Shown piece by piece: positions 31,615 through 39,753 of a stretch of 64,000 nucleotides of DNA. Source of the stretch: QAND01 sp003150225. GTDB taxonomy: Bacteria > Bacillota > Clostridia > Christensenellales > QAND01. The notes under the pieces were generated by a model that searched no databases, was not told where the DNA came from, and saw nothing but the letters and a program-made list of their open reading frames with translations. Position 1 is the stretch's first letter, and each line of letters opens with the position of its first letter. Position numbers and translations under genes: made by a program. Where the stretch lies: NCBI RefSeq assembly GCF_044357945.1, contig NZ_CP076563.1:1815220-1879219 (forward strand), read 5' to 3'.

Positions 31615-32076
31615 ATGGTCAAAAAAAGGATCAAGGGGGCCCTGATGGCCAGTCTATTGGCCGCACTATCCCTAGGGCTTATGATGGCGTTTGTGGATCG
31701 CAAGTCCCAATGGTACCAAAGTCTGATGAAATCCCCCTTCCAGCCCGACGCTTCCGGAATGCTGGCGGCCTGGATGGTGATGTACTTCCTACTGGCCGTG
31801 GCCTTCTTTTGGACCATGGAGCGGGGCATGAGAGGTAGGGGGCTATACGCCTATCTGCTGCACTTTGCGGCGCTACCCCTATACAGCTATCTGTTCTTTG
31901 CCACGAGAAACCCAATTACGGCGGCTATTGCGCTGTTTTGTGGCATTGTGACAGCGCTGCTGGCCGCTTTTTGGTCGGCGGAGTATTCCCGGGTGGCGGC
32001 TTGGCTGTGGGTACCCCATATCGGCTGGTTGGCCCTTGTGATGGTGTTCTGCTACGCCATCGTGATGCTGAACTAG
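31615..32076 (+). CDS. TspO/MBR family membrane protein
   Basis: A 153-aa protein with about five membrane helices. QWYQSLMKSPFQPDASGMLAAW matches, in pieces, the W-Y-x-x-L-x-K-P-x-F-x-P block, and AAWLWVPHIGWLALV the C-terminal W-x-P-Y/H-x-x-W block of TspO. Relatives bind porphyrins and steroids. Conserved TspO aromatic residues are only partly kept, so ligand binding is uncertain. The last codons overlap by four bases with the convergent VOC-family gene. Confidence 0.75.
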   Translation: MVKKRIKGALMASLLAALSLGLMMAFVDRKSQWYQSLMKSPFQPDASGMLAAWMVMYFLLAVAFFWTMERGMRGRGLYAYLLHFAALPLYSYLFFATRNPITAAIALFCGIVTALLAAFWSAEYSRVAAWLWVPHIGWLALVMVFCYAIVMLN

Positions 32077-32447
32077 CGTTCCATCAGCTCCAAGCGTTCC
32101 CCATCGGGCCCTGCGAGGAAAATGATCCGGCTGCCGGGTTCTCCCCGAGGGACATCGCTTTCAAAGGCTACGCCGGCCTCCCGCATGGACTGGATGGTGC
32201 GGTCGTAATCATCCACCCCAAAGGCTAGGTGGATTTGGGGGGAGGGTTCCCCGCCAGGGTAGCCGGGGTTTTCCACCAGCTCCAAGGAGAATTGTCCAAG
32301 CTCCAGGAACTGTATTTTGGTGATCTTATTCTCCCGGTGAAGCTCGTTATACTTGCCGGCGGTAAATCCGAAATGCGTCTGGTAAAACTGAACGGAGCGG
32401 CTTAAGTCCGCTACTTTGATACCCACATGGGCATGACCCAATACCAT
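32073..32447 (-). CDS. VOC-family (glyoxalase-like) protein
   Basis: A 124-aa protein. HAHVGIKVADLSRSVQFYQTHFG at the start and IIFLAGPDGERLELMER at the end give the metal-binding His and Glu of the VOC fold. It resembles the other VOC protein (28135-28500) in layout but not closely in sequence. It converges with the TspO gene with a four-base overlap and no terminator between them. Substrate unknown. Confidence 0.83.
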   Translation of the reverse strand: MVLGHAHVGIKVADLSRSVQFYQTHFGFTAGKYNELHRENKITKIQFLELGQFSLELVENPGYPGGEPSPQIHLAFGVDDYDRTIQSMREAGVAFESDVPRGEPGSRIIFLAGPDGERLELMER

Positions 32448-32514
32448 GGCTAGAACCTCCTATTGTTTTGCCTTCATCATAGCACAGAATGGAGCGGACG
32501 CAACCGGGTTTTGG

Positions 32515-32543
32515 TTGTGTAACCGCTTCAATGCTGGTATAAT
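32515..32543 (+). promoter_or_regulatory. Promoter TTGTGT-17-TATAAT with extended -10 for coaX
   Basis: TTGTGT 32515-32520, then TGgTATAAT ending at 32543, 17-base spacer. It lies about 33 bases before the coaX ATG. Confidence 0.65.
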
Positions 32544-32576
32544 ATGTCGTAAAACTAGTGGGAAAGAGGCGGGGAT

Positions 32577-33338
32577 ATGCTGCTGGCCATGGATGTGGGC
32601 AACTCCAACATCAAGATGGGGATTTTTTCTGGGGACGACTTGGTGCAGAGCTTCCGCGTCCGCACCGATCATAAGCGTTCCTCCGATGAATACGGGGTGA
32701 TGATGCACTCCTTTTTATCCTGCATCGGTATGGAATTCAGCGATTTTCATGGTGTGATGATCAGCAGTGTGGTCCCCGGTTTGAACTTTACCCTGATGCG
32801 GATGGTACAAACCTATTTCCATAAAACCCCGGCCTTTGTATCCAGCCAGCTCAATTGTGGCATTGATATCTCCTACTCCCCGGTGTCCGCCCTGGGGGCG
32901 GACCGCATTGCAAACGCTACCGCCGCCTACGCGGCCTATGGCGGGCCGGTGATCACCGTGGACTTTGGCACCGCCACTACCTTTGGAGTGGTGAACGAAA
33001 AAGGATGCTTTGTGGGCGGCGCCATTGCGCCGGGGATCCAGACCTCGGCAGACGCGCTCATCAACCGCACCAGTGCGCTCAAAAGTTTTACCTTTGAAAC
33101 CCCGAAATCCGCCATTGCGGACAATACCGCCGACGCCCTGCAATCCGGGGCGCTATACGGTTTTACCGGCCTGACCGACGGTATTCTAAAACGACTTTTG
33201 GCCGAGATGCCAGGCAGCACCGTGGTGGCCACCGGCGGCCTGTGCGAGGTGATTGCCTCCTTGAGCGAATACGTTCACCAGGTGGATAAGCTTTTGACCC
33301 TTCAGGGGGTAAAGCGCATCTACCAGTTGAATTTTTAG
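32577..33338 (+). CDS. coaX: Type III pantothenate kinase
   Basis: Phosphorylates pantothenate, the first step of coenzyme A synthesis. It has 253 aa. MDVGNSNIKMG is the phosphate-binding motif at the N-terminus, PVSALGADRIANATAAY carries the conserved G-A-D-R, and VDFGTATTF the second phosphate motif. ATG 32577 follows agaggcgggg. Type III kinases replace CoaA in many Clostridia and are not feedback-inhibited by CoA in studied cases. Confidence 0.96.
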   Translation: MLLAMDVGNSNIKMGIFSGDDLVQSFRVRTDHKRSSDEYGVMMHSFLSCIGMEFSDFHGVMISSVVPGLNFTLMRMVQTYFHKTPAFVSSQLNCGIDISYSPVSALGADRIANATAAYAAYGGPVITVDFGTATTFGVVNEKGCFVGGAIAPGIQTSADALINRTSALKSFTFETPKSAIADNTADALQSGALYGFTGLTDGILKRLLAEMPGSTVVATGGLCEVIASLSEYVHQVDKLLTLQGVKRIYQLNF

Positions 33339-33387
33339 GAATTGAACCAGGAATCGCAATTTTAAATGATAGTTGGAGGATGGAACT

Positions 33388-34638
33388 ATGAAAGTACGGA
33401 TTGGCCTCATCGGCTGTGGCGTGGTGGGCACGGGCATCGTGCATCTGTTGGCGCAAAACGGGGAGCGCATTGCCCAAAGGGACGGCGTGGAACTGGAGAT
33501 TGCCAAGATCCTGGTGGGGAACAAGGACAAGCCCCGAAAGGGCGTGGATCCGGCTCTTGTTACCGACCGGCTGGAGGATCTGTTGGAAGATGAGTCCATC
33601 TCCATGGTGTTGGAGGCCATGGGCGGCGTGGATCCGGGGCTCTCCTACGCTCAGGCATGCCTTCGGGCGGGCAAACACTACATCACCGCCAACAAGGAGC
33701 TGATGGCCAAACATTGGGAAGAGTTGAATGCCGCCGCCCGGGAGGGCAACGCGACGTTGTCTTTTGAGGCCAGTGTGGCGGGAGCCGTCCCGGTGATCCG
33801 GATGCTGACCGGCAGCCTGCGGCCCAACAACATCACCAGTGTTATGGGAATCATCAATGGGACTACCAACTATATCCTAAGCCAAATGGACCAGTTTGGC
33901 ACGGGGTATAAGGCGGCCCTTGCAAAGGCCCAGGAGCTGGGCTATGCGGAAGCCGACCCCACCGCCGATGTGGAGGGCTTTGACGCCGCTTATAAGCTGT
34001 GCATCCTTTGCGGTTTAGCCTTTGGCGCGCGGGTTAAGGTGGACGATGTGCTGCGGGAGGGCATCAGCAAGCTTTCCGCCATGGATATTGAAATGGCCCA
34101 TGAGCTGGGGTATGTCATCAAGCTGTTGGGCATTGGCAAACAGCACAACGGCGGGGTGGAGGCCCGGGTGCATCCGGTGATGATCCCCAAGACCAATCCC
34201 TTGGCCTCGGTGGGAGGCCCCTTCAATGGAGTGCTGATCGGCGCCGACGCAGCAGGGGATCTGATGCTCTATGGACGGGGAGCGGGGGATCTGCCCACCG
34301 CCAGCGCCATGGTATCCGACGCCATCAATGTGGCCCAGGGCAAGGCGGCGGAGCTGGTGGAGTTTACCCCGGCCCTCGTGGTCAACGACTTCTCCTGCGG
34401 CTATTACATCCGTACCCTGGCGGCCGATACCCCCGGCGTGCTTCACGGGGTCTCGGGCATCTTTGCCAAGCACGGGGTCAGCATCGAATCCTGTGTTCAG
34501 AAGGGCCAGGGAGAAAGCGCTGTTCCCTTGATCTTCGTTACCCACAAGTCTCGAGAAGCGGACATCGTCCGGGCGGTGGCGGAAATCGATCAGTTGGATT
34601 ACATTTCCATCGGCAGTGTGATTCGCGTGGAAAAATAA
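33388..34638 (+). CDS. hom: Homoserine dehydrogenase
   Basis: Reduces aspartate semialdehyde to homoserine on the way to threonine and methionine. It has 416 aa with three parts: the NAD(P) domain beginning VRIGLIGCGVVGTGIVHLL, the catalytic part with NKELMAKH, GIINGTTNYILSQM and ADPTADVEGFDAAYKL, and a C-terminal ACT-like domain (YYIRTLAADTPGVLHGVSGIF) that usually confers threonine feedback. ATG 33388 follows ggagga by 7 bases. It follows coaX by 49 bases, so cotranscription is possible. Confidence 0.96.
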   Translation: MKVRIGLIGCGVVGTGIVHLLAQNGERIAQRDGVELEIAKILVGNKDKPRKGVDPALVTDRLEDLLEDESISMVLEAMGGVDPGLSYAQACLRAGKHYITANKELMAKHWEELNAAAREGNATLSFEASVAGAVPVIRMLTGSLRPNNITSVMGIINGTTNYILSQMDQFGTGYKAALAKAQELGYAEADPTADVEGFDAAYKLCILCGLAFGARVKVDDVLREGISKLSAMDIEMAHELGYVIKLLGIGKQHNGGVEARVHPVMIPKTNPLASVGGPFNGVLIGADAAGDLMLYGRGAGDLPTASAMVSDAINVAQGKAAELVEFTPALVVNDFSCGYYIRTLAADTPGVLHGVSGIFAKHGVSIESCVQKGQGESAVPLIFVTHKSREADIVRAVAEIDQLDYISIGSVIRVEK

Positions 34639-34653
34639 TTGGAAAATCTTCCG

Positions 34654-34694
34654 AAAAGGGAGACGGAGGGTATCCCCTCCGTCTCCCTTTTTTT
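34654..34694 (+). terminator. Rho-independent terminator after hom
   Basis: AAAAGGGAGACGGAGGG pairs with CCTCCGTCTCCCTTTT over a short loop and ends in seven T. Confidence 0.95.
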
Positions 34695-34774
34695 GTACTT
34701 AAAATTAGATTATCATCCATAAAAAAGCATGGAAAAAACATCCAGATAGTGATACACTTGGAAGAGCCAACTAT

Positions 34775-34863
34775 CCAATTGGTAATAAAATGATTTCCAA
34801 TATATGGACAATATACTGAATATAATCACTTATCTAACTGGTATCCCTTCCATATAATTGGAA
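34775..34863 (+). promoter_or_regulatory. Cluster of short palindromes upstream of the XRE-like gene
   Basis: Within an AT-rich gap lie CCAATTGG (34775-34782), TCCA-n5-TGGA (34796-34808) and TTCCA-n6-TGGAA (34848-34863), with a TATAAT at 34821-34826 between them. The related 15-mers TATCCAATTGGTAAT (34772) and TATCTAACTGGTATC (34831) are 59 bases apart. These look like operator half-sites for a self-regulating repressor. Confidence 0.4.
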
Positions 34864-34882
34864 TCGAAGGGCAGGTGATAAT

Positions 34883-35104
34883 GTGGCCATCAAGTTTTGT
34901 CCTTTGCGAAAACATCTCCAGACAAACGGTATTTCTTATTATTATCTTGAAAGCAATGGCATTGATAGCCAAACTTGTCAACGTCTCAAAAAGGATAAAA
35001 ATATCAACATGAAGACGTTAAACCGGCTCTGCAATATCCTGGATCTGCCTCCGGAGAAGATCATTGTATATGTACCGGATGAGGAACCAAACGGTAATGA
35101 TTAA
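34883..35104 (+). CDS. Small XRE-family helix-turn-helix regulator
   Basis: A 73-aa single-domain DNA-binding protein: LRKHLQTNGISYYYLESNGI with DSQTCQRLKKDKNINMKTLNRLCNILDLPPEKII fits the five-helix Cro/CI fold. GTG 34883 follows a weak agggcaggtgat. Codon use is AT-richer than in hom or the acyl-CoA synthetase around it. It is not cotranscribed with any gene, being framed by two terminators, so it is a stand-alone regulator, probably of its own gene through the palindromes upstream. Confidence 0.75.
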   Translation: MAIKFCPLRKHLQTNGISYYYLESNGIDSQTCQRLKKDKNINMKTLNRLCNILDLPPEKIIVYVPDEEPNGND

Positions 35105-35145
35105 TCAAAAAAGCCATCCCTTTGTGGGATGGCTTTTTTGATTAA
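35101..35145. terminator. Bidirectional terminator between XRE gene and acyl-CoA synthetase gene
   Basis: A near-perfect 20-bp inverted repeat (TTAATCAAAAAAGCCATCCC) around TTTG with T-runs on both strands. Confidence 0.95.
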
Positions 35146-35147
35146 AA

Positions 35148-36833
35148 TCAGATGTCCTCGCCGTAGATATCGGGTTCTTCCTGGCCACTATCCTGCTGCC
35201 GGATTTGGGCCCGCTTGATCTTGCCGCTGATGGTTTTGGGTAGCTCTTCCATGAACTCGATGATCCGGGGGTACTTATAGGGGGCAGTGACCCGTTTTAC
35301 ATGGTCCTGCAGCTCCTTTACCAGGGCATCGCTGGGCTGGTAACCAGAGGCCAGCACCACAGAGGCCTTTACCACCTGGCCCCGGACGGGGTCGGGTACG
35401 CCGCTGATGGCGCATTCCACCACGGCGGGATGTTCCATCAAGGCGCTCTCCACCTCGAAGGGGCCGATCCGGTAGCCGGAGGATTTGATGACGTCATCAG
35501 CCCGGCCCACGAACCAGTAGTAGCCCATTTCATCCTTCCAGGCTACGTCCCCGGTATGATAGGCTCCGTAGTGCCAGGCAGCCCGGGTTTTTTCCGCATC
35601 CTTATAATAACCGGAGAACAGGCCGATGGGGCGGGTCCGGCGGGTAAATACCACGATTTGGCCCTCTTCGCCCACCTCGCAGACCTCTCCGGCATCGTTG
35701 ATGAGCTCTACGTCATAGCCGGGAGAGGGCTTGCCCATGGAACCGGTATGTACGGGAAGCCATTTGAAGGTGGCCATGATGGGGGTGGTTTCGCTCTGGC
35801 CGTAGCCTTCGGCGATCTCGATGCCCAGCACGGATTTGATCTGGTTGAATACCTCGGGATTGAGCGGCTCTCCGGCGGTGGTCATATGGCGGATGGAGCT
35901 GAGGTCATACTTCTTGATGTCCTCCTGAATCAAGAATCGGTAGATGGTAGGAGGCGCACAGAAGGAAGTCACCTGGTATTTTTCCAGGTTGGCCAGCAGC
36001 TTTGCTGGAACGAATTTATCCATATCGTAGACGAACTGGGCGGCTCCTACGATCCATTGGCCATAGACCTTGCCCCAGCTGCACTTGGCCCACCCGGTAT
36101 CCGCCACCGTGATGTGGAGGGAGTTTTCGTCCAGGTTCTGCCAGTACTTTGCGGTGATGATATGCCCTAGAGGGTAGGTGAAGTTGTGCAGAACCATCTT
36201 GGGCAGGCCGGTGGTACCGCTGGTAAAGTATACCAGCATAGGGTCGCTGGCAAGGGTTCCTTCCTCGCCGGTGGGGCGGGGAAAGGCCTCGCTCATGCCC
36301 TCCATGGCTTTATGCAGGGTGATCCATCCGGGGTAGCTGGACTGTAGGACGATCTTATGGGCCAGACTAGGACACTGGCTTTGGGCGGCGTCCACCTCGG
36401 GCACCATGTTGTTATCGTCGATGGTGATGACGCATTTGACGTTGGCGGCGTTCACCCGGTAAACGATATCCTTTTCGGTAAGCAGGTGGGTGGCGGGGAT
36501 GGCGATGGCGCCGATCTTGTGAAGGGCCACAATGAGGAACCAATATTCATACCTGCGGCGGAGCATCATCAACACCGCGTCCCCCTTGCCGATTCCCATG
36601 GCGCGGAGCAGGTTGGCCGCCTGGTTGCTGAGCCGGGACAGGTCCGAAAAGGTGAAGCGCCGTTCTTCCCCATGATCGTCGCACCAGAGGAGCGCCAACT
36701 TATCGGGCTTTTCAGCGGCATAAGCATCCACCACATCGAAGCCGAAGTTGAAGTTCTCCTCAAATTTCACGTCAAAGTTTTGATAAAAGTCCTCATAGGA
36801 CACATAGTCTCGTTCGATGAACTTACCTAACAT
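35148..36833 (-). CDS. AMP-forming acyl-CoA synthetase
   Basis: A 561-aa ANL-superfamily enzyme that adenylates a carboxylic acid and transfers it to CoA. YFTSGTTGLPKMVLHN is the P-loop-like motif, GYGQSETTPIMA follows, KSSGYRIGPFEVESALMEHP is the hinge, and LPKTISGKIKRAQIR carries the catalytic Lys near the C-terminus. The N-terminus with YVSYEDFYQNF and the overall length suggest the acetyl/medium-chain (Acs/ACSM) branch; the acid is unknown. It lies 33 bases downstream of a cupin-HTH regulator gene on the same strand, a pairing often seen in gut Clostridia. Confidence 0.92.
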   Translation of the reverse strand: MLGKFIERDYVSYEDFYQNFDVKFEENFNFGFDVVDAYAAEKPDKLALLWCDDHGEERRFTFSDLSRLSNQAANLLRAMGIGKGDAVLMMLRRRYEYWFLIVALHKIGAIAIPATHLLTEKDIVYRVNAANVKCVITIDDNNMVPEVDAAQSQCPSLAHKIVLQSSYPGWITLHKAMEGMSEAFPRPTGEEGTLASDPMLVYFTSGTTGLPKMVLHNFTYPLGHIITAKYWQNLDENSLHITVADTGWAKCSWGKVYGQWIVGAAQFVYDMDKFVPAKLLANLEKYQVTSFCAPPTIYRFLIQEDIKKYDLSSIRHMTTAGEPLNPEVFNQIKSVLGIEIAEGYGQSETTPIMATFKWLPVHTGSMGKPSPGYDVELINDAGEVCEVGEEGQIVVFTRRTRPIGLFSGYYKDAEKTRAAWHYGAYHTGDVAWKDEMGYYWFVGRADDVIKSSGYRIGPFEVESALMEHPAVVECAISGVPDPVRGQVVKASVVLASGYQPSDALVKELQDHVKRVTAPYKYPRIIEFMEELPKTISGKIKRAQIRQQDSGQEEPDIYGEDI

Positions 36834-36866
36834 AATGGTTTTCCGCCTTCTTTTTTCTTCCTAATA

Positions 36867-37418
36867 TCATTTCAGCACGATGGCTAAAAAGCTGGCCGGC
36901 TCATCCTCCAGCGCCTGCAGACCGTGCATGTAGGCGGAATCCAGATAGATGCAATCGCCTTTTTCCAGGATCAGCTCCTGCTCCCCTACGATGACCTTCA
37001 GCTTTCCTTCCAGGACATAGTCCAGCTCCTGGCCCATATGGGCATTGAGCTTGGCGTCCCCCATACCGGGTTCTACCGTAACGTAAAAGGGCTCACATTT
37101 TTTGTTCATGAAACGATGGGCCAGAGCCTGATAGACGTAGCCCGGATGCCGCTGGACCTCAATGCCCTTTCCATGGCGGGTGATGAAATAGTGGGATAGC
37201 TTGGGCTCCTCTCCCGAGAGAAGGGAGGTGAGGGGGATGGAAAAGGAATCGGAAAAGCGGGTCAGAAAACCGATGGGCATATCCTCCTCACCGCTTTCAT
37301 AACGCAGGTAGAGGTCGGCGTCCATGCCGATGGTGTTGGCGACCTCCTGGGGGGTAAGGCCGGTGGCCTCCCGAATATCCTTGATTCTGCCGGCGATCTG
37401 CATGACTTCATCGGGCAT
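36867..37418 (-). CDS. XRE-family regulator with C-terminal cupin domain
   Basis: A 183-aa regulator. Residues about 9-65 form a helix-turn-helix (IKDIREATGLTPQEVANTIGMDADLYLRYESG) and residues about 110-180 a cupin barrel (MGQELDYVLEGKLKVIVGEQELILEKGDCIYLDSAYMHGL, read in pieces). Cupin-HTH proteins sense a small molecule and often control the adjacent catabolic gene. Here the acyl-CoA synthetase follows on the same strand, so the regulator probably responds to an acid or its acyl-CoA. The start is ATG 37418 behind gggagg-type bases. Confidence 0.9.
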   Translation of the reverse strand: MPDEVMQIAGRIKDIREATGLTPQEVANTIGMDADLYLRYESGEEDMPIGFLTRFSDSFSIPLTSLLSGEEPKLSHYFITRHGKGIEVQRHPGYVYQALAHRFMNKKCEPFYVTVEPGMGDAKLNAHMGQELDYVLEGKLKVIVGEQELILEKGDCIYLDSAYMHGLQALEDEPASFLAIVLK

Positions 37419-37464
37419 GGATGATCCCTCCTATGGTGATAACTATAAAAATGGATTATCGCTT

Positions 37465-37494
37465 AGTATACTACGACATGGTAACGTCTTGCAA
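37465..37494 (-). promoter_or_regulatory. Promoter TTGCAA-18-TATACT for the cupin-HTH operon
   Basis: On the minus strand TTGCAA (37489-37494) and TATACT (37465-37470) lie 47-76 bases before the regulator start. Confidence 0.6.
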
Positions 37495-37629
37495 CAGAAA
37501 CCGAAAAGATTCCTCCATTGGGGGTGCCGTTATTTTAGGGGAAATGGGAGTGGAGGTTTAAGGCTGGAACCGTATGGAAATCCTTGTAGAGATGGATGAG
37601 AAATTAGGGAACAAACGTGCGGTTTTTTC

Positions 37630-37658
37630 TTGCACTTTAAAAATGTTTGGTTTAGTAT
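37630..37658 (+). promoter_or_regulatory. Promoter TTGCAC-17-TAGTAT for uvrBA
   Basis: TTGCAC 37630-37635 and TAGTAT 37653-37658 are 17 bases apart. The 301-base gap between the divergent cupin and uvrB genes holds these two promoters; no clear SOS (LexA) box was seen. Confidence 0.6.
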
Positions 37659-37719
37659 ATAGTCCTGTAACGGATGATTGGCGGCGGTGATGTTTTTTGC
37701 CGAAAGGAGGCGGAAGCCC

Positions 37720-39753
37720 TTGGAGAAGATGAATCATACCTTTCAACTGGTATCCCCCTATGGCCCCACGGGGGACCAGCCTCAAGCCATCGATAAGCTG
37801 GTGGAAGCCCTTGCGCGAGGGGATCGTGGAGTGACCCTTCAGGGGGTGACGGGATCCGGTAAAACCTTTACCATGGCCAACGTCATCGCGCGCTTGAACC
37901 GGCCCACCCTGGTGATTTCCCATAATAAGACCCTTGCGGCGCAGCTTTGTACCGAGTTCAAGGAGTTCTTTCCCCATAATATGGTGGAGTACTTTGTCAG
38001 TTATTATGATTACTATCAACCGGAAGCGTATATTCCTTCCCGGGATCTATATATTGAAAAGACGGCCATGATCAACGACGAAATCGATAAGCTCCGGCAC
38101 AGCGCTACCAGCGCCATTCAGGAGCGTCGGGATGTGATCATCGTGGCCAGCGTTTCCTGCATCTATGCCCTGGGGGATCCAGAGGAGTACCTCCGCATGA
38201 GCATCTCCCTCCGGCCTGGTATGCGGCTGGGCCGAGATGACGTGATCCGGAGCCTGGTGGCCATCCAATACGAGCGCAACGACATCAACTTCGTTCGGGG
38301 AACGTTCCGGGCCAGAGGGGACGTACTGGAGATCTTCCCCAGCAACTCCAATGAAAAGGCTATCCGGGTGGAATTCTTTGGGGACGAGATTGAACGGATC
38401 AGTGAGATCGAGGTGGTGACCGGCAACGTGTTGAACATCCTGGGCCACACCGCCATTTTTCCTGCCACCCACTATGCCACCAGCCAGGAGCGGCTGTTGT
38501 CCGCCATGGGAAGCATCGAACGGGATTTGGCTCTTCGGAGCCAGGAGCTGCGGCAGGAGGACAAGCTTTTGGAAGCCCAGCGGCTGGTCCAGCGAACGGA
38601 ATATGACCTGGAGATGATGCGGGAGATCGGCTTCTGCCCCGGCATCGAGAACTACTCCCGGTATTTTGACGGGCGAAAGCCGGGAGATCCGCCCTATACC
38701 CTTTTGGATTATTTCCCCAAGGATTACCTGATGTTCATTGATGAGAGCCACGTAACCTTGCCCCAGGTACGGGCGATGTACAAGGGTGATTTTTCCCGGA
38801 AGGACGCGTTGGTCCAGTACGGGTTCCGCCTTCCTTCAGCCTACGACAACCGACCGCTGAAATTTGAGGAATACGAGGCCCGGGTGAATCAGGCGGTGTA
38901 TGTGTCGGCTACCCCGGCCCAGTATGAGCTGGAACATAGCCGGGAGGTTGTGGAGCAGATCATCCGGCCGACGGGGCTGGTGGATCCTCCCATTGAGGTT
39001 CGCGGGGTGGAACATCAGGTGGACGACCTCATTGGGGAGATTCGCAGTACCACCGAAAAGGGATACCGTACCTTGGTCACCACCCTTACCAAGCGGATGG
39101 CGGAACGGCTGACCGACTATCTGGATGATTTGGATATCCGGGTGCGGTATATGCACTCCGATGTGGAGACCATGGAGCGGCAGGAGATCATCCGGGATCT
39201 GCGGCTGGGCGAGTTTGACGTGCTGGTGGGCATCAACCTGCTGCGGGAGGGTTTGGACCTGCCCGAGGTGGGGTTGGTAGCCATTCTGGACGCCGACAAG
39301 GAGGGATACCTCCGCAGTACCACCTCCTTGATCCAGACCGTGGGCCGGGCGGCCCGGAATGTGGATGGCAGGGTCATCATGTACGCTGACCGCATTACCG
39401 ACAGCATGGCAAAAACCATCGAGGAGACCAACCGCAGGCGGGCTCTGCAAATGGCGTATAACGAGGAGCACGGTATCATTCCCCAGTCGGTGCAGAAAAG
39501 CGTTCGGGATCTTCTGGAGATCTCCAAGAGCGGTAAGGATACCGAGGGCAAGGCCCTGCCCAAGCTCACCCAGGAGCAGAAGGAGATGCGGATTCTTCTG
39601 ATGGAGCAGGAGATGCGCATGGCAGCCGCTGAACTGGACTTTGAGCGGGCCGCCAAGCTCCGGGATGGGATCATCGCCCTGCGGGAAGGGAAGGAAGGGG
39701 AGCCCGCTCCTAAAAAGTCGGGCAGACAGCGCAGAGGAGGCAAACGCCGGTGA
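37720..39753 (+). CDS. uvrB: Excinuclease ABC subunit UvrB
   Basis: Damage-verifying helicase-like subunit of nucleotide excision repair, 677 aa. FQLVSPYGPTGDQPQAI at the N-terminus, Walker A GVTGSGKTFTMAN, YYDYYQPEAY (beta-hairpin for damage), the DEAD-type DESH and the C-terminal UvrC-binding helix pair (LDFERAAKLRDGI) are all present. TTG 37720 is chosen because AAAGGAGG lies 9 bases upstream; the ATG at 37729 is the alternative. It ends in a GTGA overlap with uvrA. Confidence 0.97.
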   Translation: MEKMNHTFQLVSPYGPTGDQPQAIDKLVEALARGDRGVTLQGVTGSGKTFTMANVIARLNRPTLVISHNKTLAAQLCTEFKEFFPHNMVEYFVSYYDYYQPEAYIPSRDLYIEKTAMINDEIDKLRHSATSAIQERRDVIIVASVSCIYALGDPEEYLRMSISLRPGMRLGRDDVIRSLVAIQYERNDINFVRGTFRARGDVLEIFPSNSNEKAIRVEFFGDEIERISEIEVVTGNVLNILGHTAIFPATHYATSQERLLSAMGSIERDLALRSQELRQEDKLLEAQRLVQRTEYDLEMMREIGFCPGIENYSRYFDGRKPGDPPYTLLDYFPKDYLMFIDESHVTLPQVRAMYKGDFSRKDALVQYGFRLPSAYDNRPLKFEEYEARVNQAVYVSATPAQYELEHSREVVEQIIRPTGLVDPPIEVRGVEHQVDDLIGEIRSTTEKGYRTLVTTLTKRMAERLTDYLDDLDIRVRYMHSDVETMERQEIIRDLRLGEFDVLVGINLLREGLDLPEVGLVAILDADKEGYLRSTTSLIQTVGRAARNVDGRVIMYADRITDSMAKTIEETNRRRALQMAYNEEHGIIPQSVQKSVRDLLEISKSGKDTEGKALPKLTQEQKEMRILLMEQEMRMAAAELDFERAAKLRDGIIALREGKEGEPAPKKSGRQRRGGKRR

